Source: Gemmatimonadota bacterium
Lineage (GTDB): Bacteria; Gemmatimonadota; Gemmatimonadetes; Gemmatimonadales; Gemmatimonadaceae
Assembly (NCBI GenBank): GCA_021324635.1
Contig: JAJPIS010000077.1
Coordinates: 27,175-91,174 of the forward strand
Reading direction: 5' to 3'
DNA length: 64,000 nucleotides
A program made the position numbers and the translations under genes. The notes under the pieces are model-generated. The model had not been told where the DNA came from. It worked only from the letters and a program-made list of their open reading frames with translations, and searched no databases. This document shows positions 41,122-52,620 of this stretch, in pieces; position 1 is the first letter of the stretch, and the number at the start of each line of letters is the position of its first letter.

Positions 41122-43443
41122 CTAGCGCAGGCGCGTGGGGTCGAACCAGGCGTCGGGGAGCGGCACGTTGGCCTTCACATTCGAGTAGATCTCGTGCAGC
41201 CGGACGACGCCCTTGTCCGCGACGCCGACCTCGACCGCGATCCACCCGCCGGCGAGCGGCCGGTACCGATCGAACCACGCGTCGCTCGCCCCACCGAGCC
41301 CGGGGCTCGGCGGCTCGAGCAACCGCACGAAGACATCGCGCCCGCGGTCGATCCAGAACTGCTTGGAGGTGCTGTCCCCGGCGGCGGCCCCGACGATCTC
41401 CACCGGGCGCCCGTGCCAGACTCCCTCGTGGACGCGCGACAGGTCGAACCCTTCGGCCGTGAGCTGGGCGATGGTGCGCTCCACCGGCTGACGGTAGACG
41501 TCGAACCCGAGCACGAGCAGCAGATTCAGGCTCTTCGCCCGGTGAACGACACCGGCCGAGTCCTTCACGTACACGCTGTCGCCGGCGTACACGATGGTCC
41601 GCCGGGGGTGCACGGTGTCCGATGCCGGCACGCCGACGTCGATTCGCAGGCGCCCGGGCAGCTTGGCTTCCTCCCACCAGGTCGCGGTGGTGAGGGTCCC
41701 GTCCGGCGCACGCTGCTCGGCGCGCTCGGTGAAGGACAGGGTCGAGTACCAGCTCGACGCGTACCGGTCGTGCATCCGGCGGATGACGGCCGCTCCCGGT
41801 GTGTCCGGTCCCGTCGTCCCGCCCGACGCTGCCGAGGAGACCGACGGCCCGGTCGGGCCCGGCGGAACGCGATCGAAGGTGATGTCGAAGAAGCGGAGGG
41901 CGCGGACGCCGCCGGTGCCGTCGGGGAGGAAGGTCACGGCCGCCGAGTCGAGATACTTGCGCGTGGCCTCGTGGGCACGGAAGATGTCGGAGCGCTCGTG
42001 CGCGAGCGCGGCCTCACTCGACAGGTACGCCAGGTGCAGGGCGCCCGAGGCGAGGGTGATCCGCACGTCGCCGAAGGTCGAGTCGACGTACGTGCCGGCG
42101 TACCGCTCGAGCGGGAGCGACGCCGGCGCCGAATCGCGCCCCGCGCGCGCCGCGCGCCCCGGGCGCTCGCCAGCCGCGCGCGACGCGCGGCGGCCGGGCG
42201 CGGCCGAGGCGGTCCGGGCCGTCAGGAGCCCCCGAAGCTCGGCGCTCCAGTCCCGCGTGCCGGTGCCCAGCCACGTATCGATCGCGCGGTACATGAGCGC
42301 GTGCCGGAGCTCGGCGTGGTCGACGTTCTCGAGCACGTAGAACCCGAGATGCCGCTCCGGAACGAGCGCGATGAGCGCGCAGAGCCCGTCGATGCTCCCG
42401 GTGTGCATCGCGAGCTCGTAGCCGGCGTAGTCCTGGAGAAAGAAGCCGAGCCCGTAGGTGAAGAAGTGCGGTCGGGAGAGCTCGAGCGCCGGGTACAGCT
42501 CCCGCGGCGCACGGATCTCGGGCGTGAAGATCTCGCGAAAGACCGAGTCGCTCACGAGCCGCCGACCGCCGACGCGTCCGCTGTCGAGGAGGAACTGGAC
42601 CCACCGGGTCATGTCGGCGATGCTCGAGTACACGGAGCCCGCGGCCTTGACCTGGTCGGTGCTCTGCACCGGGATCACGCGCACCGAATCGTGCACCAGA
42701 TCGTGGGGCGAGACGACGTTGGGCTGTCCGATCGCGCGGGCGACGGTCGGAATCGTCTCGCGCATGCCGAGCGGGATCCAGATCCGCTCGGTCAGGAATT
42801 GCTCCCACGGCATCCCGGACACGGCCGCCACCACATCGCCCGCGACCTGGTACATGATGTTGTTGTAGATGAACTGCGAGCGAAACGGCACATCGGGCTT
42901 GAGGTAGCGCATGCGGCGCACGATCTCCGCCTCCGAGAGATCGGGCATGATCCAGAGGAGGTCACCCTCGCCACCCAGTCCCGTGCGGTGGGTGAGGAGG
43001 TCGCGGATCCTGACATCGCGGGTGACATACGGGTCGGAGAGCCGGAACGACGGCAGATGATCGATGACCCGGTCGTCCCAGTGCAGCTTCCCCTCGTCGA
43101 CGAGCATACCGAGCGCCATCACGGTCATGGCCTTGGTCGTCGAGCCAATGGCGAACCGCGTGTGGATGTCGACGGGCGCGCCGGTCGTGATGTTCTGCAC
43201 GCCGTACGCCTTCTGGAAGACGACCGAGTCGTCCTTGACCACGGCGACGGCGAGCCCCGGCACGTGCCAGTCGTGCATCCCCCGTTGGACATAGGCGTCG
43301 AAGGCCGTGGCCGGTGCCGGCGCGGCGGCGGGCGCGGTGGCCGCCGGCCCGGCCGTCGCCTGCGCGCCGAGGGACGGGGGCAGGGGCAGGGCCGTCGCGC
43401 CGATCCCGGCCGCCACCGCCCACACGATCGATCGCATCGACAT
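41122..43443 (-). CDS. Secreted serine hydrolase (class C beta-lactamase fold) with extra C-terminal domains
   Basis: Residues about 45-375 are a beta-lactamase/D-aminopeptidase-type domain: SxxK as STTKAMT, YxN as YNN, and HTGSIDG as the KTG equivalent. A DUF3471-like strand domain (ERYAGTYVDSTFGDVRI) and a C-terminal module of about 200 residues resembling lipoprotein-carrier folds (MHDRYASSWYSTLSFTERAE onward) follow. A low-complexity Arg/Ala linker separates them. ATG 43443 gives a signal peptide ending LGAQA. It lies 4 bp after the preceding hydrolase gene on the same strand. Substrate unknown; the fold family includes D-aminopeptidases and esterases. Confidence 0.88.
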   Translation of the reverse strand: MSMRSIVWAVAAGIGATALPLPPSLGAQATAGPAATAPAAAPAPATAFDAYVQRGMHDWHVPGLAVAVVKDDSVVFQKAYGVQNITTGAPVDIHTRFAIGSTTKAMTVMALGMLVDEGKLHWDDRVIDHLPSFRLSDPYVTRDVRIRDLLTHRTGLGGEGDLLWIMPDLSEAEIVRRMRYLKPDVPFRSQFIYNNIMYQVAGDVVAAVSGMPWEQFLTERIWIPLGMRETIPTVARAIGQPNVVSPHDLVHDSVRVIPVQSTDQVKAAGSVYSSIADMTRWVQFLLDSGRVGGRRLVSDSVFREIFTPEIRAPRELYPALELSRPHFFTYGLGFFLQDYAGYELAMHTGSIDGLCALIALVPERHLGFYVLENVDHAELRHALMYRAIDTWLGTGTRDWSAELRGLLTARTASAAPGRRASRAAGERPGRAARAGRDSAPASLPLERYAGTYVDSTFGDVRITLASGALHLAYLSSEAALAHERSDIFRAHEATRKYLDSAAVTFLPDGTGGVRALRFFDITFDRVPPGPTGPSVSSAASGGTTGPDTPGAAVIRRMHDRYASSWYSTLSFTERAEQRAPDGTLTTATWWEEAKLPGRLRIDVGVPASDTVHPRRTIVYAGDSVYVKDSAGVVHRAKSLNLLLVLGFDVYRQPVERTIAQLTAEGFDLSRVHEGVWHGRPVEIVGAAAGDSTSKQFWIDRGRDVFVRLLEPPSPGLGGASDAWFDRYRPLAGGWIAVEVGVADKGVVRLHEIYSNVKANVPLPDAWFDPTRLR

Positions 43444-43447
43444 CGTC

Positions 43448-44476
43448 CTAGCCCTGGCGAAGACGCTGCACGAGCCAGTCGACGACGATGCCGACGACCG
43501 CCGGCTCCATCCTGACCGGCTTCGGCAGCCGTGTGTAGTTGCCGGGATACCCGTCGGCATCGCGCACGAAGAGGTGGTTCACGCCCGGCACGACGTGGGC
43601 CGTGACGTCCCGGTTCCCCGCCGCCCGGAAGTTGGCCGCCATCGCCTCGACCTGCTTGGGATCCGCCTGCTGGTCGTTGGCCCCGGTCAGGATCAGCACC
43701 GCCGGCGTGGCGACGCGCCGCTGGTCGGCGCCGAAGTCGTGCGTCAGGAGGAAGGTCATCCACGGATCCCCCGCCTGGAGCGAGTCGACCGTCTTCGGCA
43801 CGGTCGCGAGCGCCGAATCCTTCTGGTGCGGCGTGAGCTTGGCGTTGTGCTGGATCTCGTTCGAGATCTGATAGGTCAGCGTCTCGCGCAGCGACCGGGC
43901 GACGCCGGCCAGGAGCACGATCGCCCGGAGCGCCGGCTCCTGCTCCGCCACCATCGGGGCGGTGATCGCCCCCTCGCTGTGGCCGATCAGCCCCAGCCGG
44001 GTGGCGTCGATCTCCGGGCGGGTCCGCAGGTAGGCGAGCCCGGCGCGGATGTCGGCCGCGAAGCCTTCGTCCGTGGTTCCCTTGAACGTGCCCTTGGACT
44101 GGCCGACGCCCCGGTCATCCATGCGCAGCACGGCGATCCCGCGGCGGCCCAGAGAGTCGGCGAGCTGCCGGAACGGCCGATAGCCCTCGAGGCCGAGGTA
44201 CTCATCGCGGTCCTGCGGTCCGGTCCCGGTGATCGTGACGATCGCCGGGACGGGGTGGGCGCGCCCGGCGCCGGCCGGCAGGGTGAGCGTCCCGGCGAGG
44301 GTGTGACCCATGGGCGTGGGAACGGTCACGTTCTCCGCCGTGTAGGGCGCGCCGGGCGGCGCGGAGTAGTCGTGCAGCGTGGCCGCGGGGGTCCGCGCGC
44401 GCGCCCCCTGGGCGCCGGCGAGGGGAGCAACCACCGCCAGGCTGGCGATGACCAGCACGGACATCCACTCGCGCAT
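43448..44476 (-). CDS. Secreted alpha/beta hydrolase
   Basis: The 342-aa product has a signal peptide (cleavage near PLAGAQG), an oxyanion region TITGTGPQDRDE, DDRGVGQSKG and the nucleophile elbow GHSEGA. The acid is probably in LTGANDQQADP and the His in VVPGVNHLF, so the triad is complete. It resembles the dienelactone hydrolase/acyl-peptidase-like group common next to serine hydrolases. It is followed closely by the class C-type serine hydrolase gene. Confidence 0.9.
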   Translation of the reverse strand: MREWMSVLVIASLAVVAPLAGAQGARARTPAATLHDYSAPPGAPYTAENVTVPTPMGHTLAGTLTLPAGAGRAHPVPAIVTITGTGPQDRDEYLGLEGYRPFRQLADSLGRRGIAVLRMDDRGVGQSKGTFKGTTDEGFAADIRAGLAYLRTRPEIDATRLGLIGHSEGAITAPMVAEQEPALRAIVLLAGVARSLRETLTYQISNEIQHNAKLTPHQKDSALATVPKTVDSLQAGDPWMTFLLTHDFGADQRRVATPAVLILTGANDQQADPKQVEAMAANFRAAGNRDVTAHVVPGVNHLFVRDADGYPGNYTRLPKPVRMEPAVVGIVVDWLVQRLRQG

Positions 44477-44710
44477 GACCCCTTCCCCTCGGTCGAAGAT
44501 GTGGGCGACCAGAGCGGTGTACCACTCCAGTATCCCGCCGATGATGCGTCTCTATTTACGGGTCGGAGGCTGGCGCTGTCAACGGCTACCCACCCGCGAC
44601 GCGCGCCCGATCGGGCGACCCCTTGCCCGGGCGGAGCCGGCGCGTGCACCCTTCCGCGTCGCCCCGCGGCCGTGCGCCGCGTGATCGATCGACCCCAGTC
44701 TTCGGAGACG

Positions 44711-46090
44711 ATGCGTTTCCTGCGTTCGCGGCTATCGGTTCGGGTGATGTCACGGCTCGCACTCGCGGCCGCCAGTGTCTGCGCGGTTCCACTCGCGAGC
44801 GTCGCGGCCCAGGATTCGGTCGCATCACGCATTGGCCAGTACATGCAGGCGCTGACGACGTTCGGTCGCTTCAGCGGCTCGGTCCTGGTGGCCCGTGACG
44901 GGCATGCCATCGTCCAGGCGGGGTACGGGCAGGCGGACGTCGAGTGGGACATCCCGAGTGGACCGGAGACGGAGTTCCGGATCGGCTCGATGACCAAGCA
45001 GTTCACGGCCATGGCGATCCTGATCCTTCAGGACCGGGGCAAGCTCCGGCTGTCGGACCCGATCTGCCGCTACGTCCCGCGCTGCCCGCCCGCCTGGGGT
45101 CCGGTCACGATCCAGGAACTGTTGCTCCACACGGCGGGGATCCCGGACTACACGGACGTCCCGGGCTTCGAGCGGACCCAGAGCGTGCCGGCGACCCCGG
45201 AGCAACTGGTCGCCCGCTTTCGCGACCGCCCGTTGCGCTTTCGGCCAGGATCGCGCTTCGAGTACAGCAACGCGGGCTACGTGCTCCTCGGCATCATCAT
45301 CGAGCGGGCGTCCGGGCTGTCGTACGAGCGCTTCCTGCACGACGCGATCCTCGCACCGCTCGGGCTCACGCACACCGGGGTCGACCACCAGGCGCTGATC
45401 CTGCCGCGTCGCGCGCGGGGCTACGCCAGGGAGGGGGCGACCCTCCGCAATGCGCCACCCATCGACCCGTCGGTGGCGTACTCCGCCGGTGCCCTCTACT
45501 CGACGGTCGGTGACCTCCTGGTGTGGGATGAGGCGTTGTACGCCGGACATCTCGTCTCGCGCGCGGCGCTCGAGGAGATGTTCACCGCCCATCACGGCCC
45601 GATCGGGTACGGGTGGGCGATCGACAGTCTCTTCGGCCGGCGGATGGCGCACCACAACGGGGAAATCAGCGGGTTCGTGAGCAACATCGCCCGCTTCCCG
45701 GACCAGCATGTGCTGGTGGTGGTGCTGAGCAACCGCGAGGGGACGGCGGTCGACAACATCACCCGGGACCTGGCGGCGATCGTCTTCGGCGAGCGGTACG
45801 AGATGCCGCACGAGCGCCGGATCGTGACCCTGACCCCCGCCACGCTCGACCGATATGTCGGCACCTACCGGATCACGTCCGATATCCGGCTCTCGCTGCG
45901 ACGGGACGGCGATCGGCTCAGGGGCCGCCTCTCCGGCGGGGACACCACGAGTTTCATCCTGGCGCCGGAGTCGGAGACGCACTTCACGAGCGACACTCCG
46001 CCCGTCGATCTGCTCTTCGCGCTCGATCCCGACGGCCGGGTCCGCAATGTCACGGTCAACGGCTCGTTCACCGGCGTCCCCGAGCACTGA
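44711..46090 (+). CDS. Secreted serine hydrolase, class C beta-lactamase family
   Basis: The 459-aa protein has a signal peptide (ending ASVAAQ) and a complete active site: SMTK (SxxK), YSN (YxN) and HNGEISG in the KTG place. The C-terminal 90 residues (LDRYVGTYRITSDIRLSLRR) form a DUF3471/lipocalin-like strand domain. ATG 44711 is preceded by GGAG; longer upstream frame is shadow coding over the divergent hydrolase. A D-aminopeptidase or esterase function is as likely as beta-lactamase. Confidence 0.9.
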   Translation: MRFLRSRLSVRVMSRLALAAASVCAVPLASVAAQDSVASRIGQYMQALTTFGRFSGSVLVARDGHAIVQAGYGQADVEWDIPSGPETEFRIGSMTKQFTAMAILILQDRGKLRLSDPICRYVPRCPPAWGPVTIQELLLHTAGIPDYTDVPGFERTQSVPATPEQLVARFRDRPLRFRPGSRFEYSNAGYVLLGIIIERASGLSYERFLHDAILAPLGLTHTGVDHQALILPRRARGYAREGATLRNAPPIDPSVAYSAGALYSTVGDLLVWDEALYAGHLVSRAALEEMFTAHHGPIGYGWAIDSLFGRRMAHHNGEISGFVSNIARFPDQHVLVVVLSNREGTAVDNITRDLAAIVFGERYEMPHERRIVTLTPATLDRYVGTYRITSDIRLSLRRDGDRLRGRLSGGDTTSFILAPESETHFTSDTPPVDLLFALDPDGRVRNVTVNGSFTGVPEH

Positions 46091-46208
46091 GCGTTCCGGC
46101 CGCGGCCGAGATGTCCGGCACGACGAGCGGCGGCATCCGCTCCTCCTCTCCCTCTGCCTGCGCGCCCGCACCGTGACAACGGCGCCGGCGTGACGACTGC
46201 CTGTCCCG

Positions 46209-48139
<1,931 letters not shown>

Positions 48140-48162
<23 letters not shown>

Positions 48163-48400
48163 GGAGCGCGTCGATACGCTTCGATGCCTCGGCCTTGGTG
48201 AGCCCGTCGTCGAATGGCTCTTTGGCCTCGTCGGAGAGCGTCCTGAGGTACGAGCGCTGGGCGCCCGTCATCGGCTCGTCCCCGCTCTTCCACTCGTCCG
48301 GATTCTTCACCGTGTTGTCGCCGAACCCGCCCTCGGCGCCGCTCGCCTGGCCGCCGTCCGCATCACGCCGGTCGCGCTCCCCATCGCCATCTGCCGCCAT
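48140..48400 (-). CDS. DUF3072 protein
   Basis: An 86-aa hydrophilic protein. The C-terminal half matches DUF3072: NPDEWKSGDEPMTGAQRSYL, then LTKAEASKRIDALRERLG. The N-terminal half is Asp/Gly-rich. Function unknown. The stop overlaps the DUF5694 start, suggesting coupling. Confidence 0.85.
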
Positions 48401-48553
48401 ACTCGTCTCCGCCTTCGGTTCGGTACATCATCGGTGCAAGGGGGAGGCCATGGCAAGGGGGGCGCCGCGGGCGCAGCGGATACGACCTTGACGCCCACTC
48501 GGGGTCGGGTCCAAGTTGGCCGCGACAACCTCTCACCGTCCGGAGGACTGCGC

Positions 48554-50548
48554 GTGTGTCGCCACTGGGAAAGGCCCCGGACTCGGCTGCTCCGGATCGC
48601 CGCCGCCGGATGCGTGGTCGCCGGGCTCAGCGCTGCTCCTGCGCGGACATGGGCGCAGGTCTCGGCGGTCGACTCCGCGCAGGCCTACATCGACAGCCAC
48701 GCCGACGTCGAAGACATGGTGATGGTGCCCATGCGGGACGGCGTGCGCCTGTACCACCTCATCCTGTTCCCGAAGGGCAAGCCGCGCCAGGCGCTGCCGA
48801 CCGTGATGATCCGCATCCCGTACCTGATCGATGCGCATCATTTCGGAAGCCTCTTCGCACCATTCGTCGCGAGCTTCCTGGCGCACGACTATGCCGTCGT
48901 CTGGGAGTACGAGCGAGGCCGCTTCTTCTCCGAGGGCACTTACACGTTCCTCGTCCGCACCGGTGAGGATGGCTTCGACACGATCAAGTGGATCACGAGC
49001 CAGCCCTGGTCGAACGGCAAGGTCGGTGCGATCGGATGCTCGTCGAGTGCCGAGGAGCAGCACAAGCTCAACGCCTTTCACATCCCAGGGCTCGCGGCCG
49101 TCGTGCCGATGGGCTCGGGGGCCGGGATCGGACACGTCGGCCCGTACAACGAGATGGGCAACTTCTATCGCGGCGGGGCAGTCCACCTGGCAGGGTGGGT
49201 CGGTTGGTACGACAACGTGTCGGCGGGCAACCCCGCGCGACCGATCTTCCCATCGAGCTATTCGCGCGAGGACATGATCCGGATCCACCACCAGTGGAAC
49301 CTCGACCCGGAGATCGAGGTCAATCCGACCAAGGTCGACTCGGCACTGTCGACGCTGCCGATCAATCGGATCATGGACGTGCTCGGCGCGCCCCCCAGTG
49401 ACTTCGACCGGTTCGTCAATCGGCTGCCCAACGATCCCCGGTGGAAGGAGACGGAGTTCGGCAGCGACGACGATCACAACAGCGCGCCCATGCTCATGAT
49501 CAACTCCTGGTACGACATCTCGATCGGCCCGAACGTGGCCATGTTCGAGCACCAGGTGCGGGCCGCGGCAACCGAGACTGCCCGCAACGATTCACGGATG
49601 ATCATCGCGCCGACCCTGCACTGCTCCCAGCTCGGCGCCACCGAGCACACGGTGGTCGGAGAACGGGACCTGGGCGACGGGCGGCTCGACTACGTGCGCC
49701 TCGTCCAGGACTGGTTCGATCACTTCCTGAAAGGTGCCGACAACGGCGCCACGACGCAGCCGCGGGTGCGTGCGTACCTGATGGGCGCCAACCAGTGGCG
49801 CAGTTACGACAGTTGGCCGCCCAGGGACGCGCACGGGGTGACGTACTACCTCGACAGCGATGGGGATGCGAACACACGGCTCGGCGACGGCCGCTTGACC
49901 ACCGCGCGGCCGGGAAAGGCCGGTGCCGACCACTTCACGTATGACCCGATGACGCCCGTGCCGACGCACGGCGGCGGAACCTGGTGCTGCTACAGCCGCT
50001 CGGCGCTCTCGGCCCGAGAACCGGCAGGCGCCTACGACCAATCGGGGATCGAGATGCGGTCGGATGTCCTGGTGTACACCACGCCGCCGCTGACGCAGGC
50101 AGTCGAGATCACGGGACCGGTCGCGGTGACCCTCTACCTGTCATCCGACCGGAAGGACACCGATCTTACCGTCAAGCTCCTGGACGTCTATCCCGATGGC
50201 AGGGCCTACAACCTGGACGAGAGCATCCAGCGCGTCCGGTGGCGGGACGGCTACGACCAGCCCGTGTTCATGGAGCCCGGCCGTGTCTACCGGGTGGCAT
50301 TCAGCCCGCTCACGACGAGCAACGCCTTCGCGGCCGGCCATCGGATCCGGATCGAGGTCTCGAGCAGCAACTTTCCGCACTTCGAGCGGAATCTGAACAC
50401 CGGCGGGAACAACTACGACGAGAAGGACCCGCTCGTGGCGCACAACGTGATCCACCACGGCCCGCGATACCCCTCGGCGATCGTCCTACCGGTCATCTCG
50501 GCGCCGGCTGGCGGGGCGGCCGGCGCGACCCGGGCGCACGGCGAGTGA
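48554..50548 (+). CDS. CocE/NonD family hydrolase, second copy
   Basis: S15-type alpha/beta hydrolase of 664 aa with signal peptide (ending ARTWAQ). MRDGVRLYHLILFP and WEYERGRFFSEG match the family, and the C-terminal jelly-roll (TPPLTQAVEITGPVAVTLYL) is present. The nucleophile region reads GAIGCSSSAEEQ instead of GISYxG, so the catalytic Ser would be Ser163 with altered neighbours; altered substrate range or reduced activity is possible. GTG 48554 is chosen because GGAGGA lies 6 nt upstream; the longer frame overlaps the divergent genes. Confidence 0.88.
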   Translation: MCRHWERPRTRLLRIAAAGCVVAGLSAAPARTWAQVSAVDSAQAYIDSHADVEDMVMVPMRDGVRLYHLILFPKGKPRQALPTVMIRIPYLIDAHHFGSLFAPFVASFLAHDYAVVWEYERGRFFSEGTYTFLVRTGEDGFDTIKWITSQPWSNGKVGAIGCSSSAEEQHKLNAFHIPGLAAVVPMGSGAGIGHVGPYNEMGNFYRGGAVHLAGWVGWYDNVSAGNPARPIFPSSYSREDMIRIHHQWNLDPEIEVNPTKVDSALSTLPINRIMDVLGAPPSDFDRFVNRLPNDPRWKETEFGSDDDHNSAPMLMINSWYDISIGPNVAMFEHQVRAAATETARNDSRMIIAPTLHCSQLGATEHTVVGERDLGDGRLDYVRLVQDWFDHFLKGADNGATTQPRVRAYLMGANQWRSYDSWPPRDAHGVTYYLDSDGDANTRLGDGRLTTARPGKAGADHFTYDPMTPVPTHGGGTWCCYSRSALSAREPAGAYDQSGIEMRSDVLVYTTPPLTQAVEITGPVAVTLYLSSDRKDTDLTVKLLDVYPDGRAYNLDESIQRVRWRDGYDQPVFMEPGRVYRVAFSPLTTSNAFAAGHRIRIEVSSSNFPHFERNLNTGGNNYDEKDPLVAHNVIHHGPRYPSAIVLPVISAPAGGAAGATRAHGE

Positions 50549-50711
50549 GCGACTGGGCGCGGGACACCACGAACTCCCATCGTGTCGGCCGCCTTGCCCG
50601 CGGATCGGGACTGTACCGCGCGTGCCCTTCACCTGCTCCATGATGCGGACGTGAGCGAGCTGTCCGCGTCTGCGCCCGAGGCGCCGCGAGCGATGGCCAC
50701 CTCCCGGTGAC

Positions 50712-51914
50712 GTGACTCCCCTCCCTGACGATCCGGCGCTCACGCGGCGCTCATTCCTGACGAGTGGCGCCGCCTCGGTCGGTGCCCTGGTCGTCGGCGC
50801 GACCGAGCCGCCGCGTCGGCTGGGGGCCCCTCGCCGGCCGTACGGCGAGCGCTCTCCGCACGAGACCGCGACGCGATACCTACGGCCGACGGCGACTCCT
50901 GATACCGCGTCGAGCCGCACCCCATTGCAGGCTCTCTACGGCATCATCACACCGTCGGCATTGCACTTCGAGCGACATCAGTCGGGCGTTCCGGACATCG
51001 ACCCGGCGCACCACGAGTTGCTGCTCGACGGCCTCGTCGACCGGCCGCTGGTGTTCACGATGGAGGACCTCCGCCGCTTTCCGAGCAAGTCGCAGATCCG
51101 GTTCATCGAGTGTGCAGGTAACACGTCGGAGGATCAGGTCGGACGGCCGGGCATTGATCCGCAGCGCAGTCACGGCCTCATGAGCTGTAGCGAGTGGACT
51201 GGCGTGCCGCTCCGTACGCTGCTCGGCGAGGCCGGCGTGTCACCGCGGGCGAGATGGGTGCTGGCCGAGGGAGCCGATGCCTCGCGTCACGCGCGCAGCC
51301 TCCCGCTCGAGAAGGCGCTGGACGACGTGCTGGTTGCGTACGGGCAGAATGGGGAGGCTCTCCGACCCGAGCAGGGCTACCCGTTGCGCCTGATCGTGCC
51401 GGGTTGGGAAGGCAACACCAACATCAAGTGGCTCGGCCACGTCCGCGTCGTCGACCAACCGTACATGACGCGGGATGAAACGGCGTCCTACACCGACCTC
51501 ATGCCCGATGGGAAGGCGCGCTGGTTCACATTCCTCATGGACCCCAAGTCGGTCATCACTCGACCCGCGGGCGGGCAGACGCTCCAGGGGCCGGGATGTT
51601 ACGAGATCACGGGCCTGGCGTGGTCCGGACGCGGCACGATCAGGCGCGTCGAGGTGTCGACCGACGGAGGGGAGAGCTGGGAGGACGCGCGACTGACGGG
51701 CGCGGTGCTGCCGAAGGCCGCGACCCGCTTCTCGCTCGCCTGGCGATGGGATGGTGCGACGGCGACGCTCCAATCTCGGTGTACCGACGACACCGGGGCG
51801 ACGCAGCCGACGCGCGAGGAGGTCGTGGCGGTCCGGGGGCTCAATGGCACGGACCACTACAACGGCATCAAGGCCTGGTACGTGCACCGCGACGGGTCCG
51901 TACGGCATGAGTAG
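50712..51914 (+). CDS. soxC: SoxC-like sulfite dehydrogenase, molybdenum subunit
   Basis: Periplasmic molybdopterin enzyme of the sulfite oxidase family. It has a twin-arginine signal (LTRRSFLTSGAAS), the molybdenum-ligand Cys in RFIECAGN, SCSEWTGVPL and the C-terminal Mo-co dimerisation domain (RVEVSTDGGESWEDA). The product is 400 aa. It partners with the cytochrome encoded directly after it (8-bp overlap), as SoxCD does in thiosulfate and sulfite oxidation. The other sox genes (XYZAB) are not in the window, so the role could be plain sulfite detoxification. Confidence 0.9.
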   Translation: MTPLPDDPALTRRSFLTSGAASVGALVVGATEPPRRLGAPRRPYGERSPHETATRYLRPTATPDTASSRTPLQALYGIITPSALHFERHQSGVPDIDPAHHELLLDGLVDRPLVFTMEDLRRFPSKSQIRFIECAGNTSEDQVGRPGIDPQRSHGLMSCSEWTGVPLRTLLGEAGVSPRARWVLAEGADASRHARSLPLEKALDDVLVAYGQNGEALRPEQGYPLRLIVPGWEGNTNIKWLGHVRVVDQPYMTRDETASYTDLMPDGKARWFTFLMDPKSVITRPAGGQTLQGPGCYEITGLAWSGRGTIRRVEVSTDGGESWEDARLTGAVLPKAATRFSLAWRWDGATATLQSRCTDDTGATQPTREEVVAVRGLNGTDHYNGIKAWYVHRDGSVRHE

Positions 51915-52464
51915 GGCAGCCGTTATCGCCGCCCTCGCGGTACCGCTGCTGTCGGCGTTCGCCGTCGCACAGGCGCCGCCGTCGGGGATCGGGAGAGCCG
52001 CGACGCCGGCCGACATCCGAGCGTGGGGCGCCTCGGTCGCGCCCGATGGAACGGGCCTGCCAGCGGGCCGCGGCACCGCGGCGCAGGGGCAGAGACTCTA
52101 CGGAGCCGACTGCGCAGGCTGCCACGGCGACCGTGGCCAGGGCATCGGAGAATATCCACCATTGGCCGGTGGGCAGGGCACGCTCGCCAGCGCTCAGCCC
52201 GTCCAGACGGTCGGGAGCTACTGGCCGTACGCGACAACGGTCTGGGACTACATCCACCGGGCGATGCCCTACGAGCGCCCTGGCACGCTGACGGTGGATC
52301 AGACGTACGCCGTCACCGCCTACGTGCTACACCTGAACGGCATCCTTCCCGCGGACGCGATACTCGACGACAGGACGCTCCCGCGCGTGCGGATGCCGAA
52401 CCGGGACGGCTTCGTCGGCGACCCACGGCCTGACATCGTGGCCCACCGGCACCAGCGACGCTGA
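51907..52464 (+). CDS. SoxD-like c-type cytochrome
   Basis: A 185-aa secreted cytochrome with signal peptide (ending AFAVAQ), one heme-binding CAGCH and a likely axial Met in AMPYERPGTL. The sequence GDRGQGIGEYPPLAGGQGTL and the YVLHLNGILP block fit the cytochrome subunit of sulfite dehydrogenases, which takes electrons from the SoxC-type subunit. It starts inside the end of soxC. SoxD proteins often have two heme domains; only one is present here. Confidence 0.88.
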   Translation: MSRAAVIAALAVPLLSAFAVAQAPPSGIGRAATPADIRAWGASVAPDGTGLPAGRGTAAQGQRLYGADCAGCHGDRGQGIGEYPPLAGGQGTLASAQPVQTVGSYWPYATTVWDYIHRAMPYERPGTLTVDQTYAVTAYVLHLNGILPADAILDDRTLPRVRMPNRDGFVGDPRPDIVAHRHQRR

Positions 52465-52620
52465 GCGTAGGGCGTGTGGCGCCGTGCTTCGCTCAGCTCG
52501 GGTTCAGGCAACGACCCCGGCAACGAGCCCTGCGTTCGGCGCGGAGCGATGTCGCCGTCGCCGACGAGCCTGGTCGCGCCTGCTCGGTGTCGTCGCGCGT
52601 GACGGTGCGGGTACGGGCTC

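Noticed and set aside
41194..43515. A 773-aa plus-strand frame opposite the serine hydrolase gene
   Set aside because: Its composition is Arg/Glu/Asp shadow-like, while the minus strand has a full active site and signal peptide.
44711..46090. An antibiotic-resistance class C beta-lactamase
   Set aside because: The KTG position is HNG and a C-terminal strand domain follows, as in the broad serine hydrolase/D-aminopeptidase group; resistance cannot be inferred.
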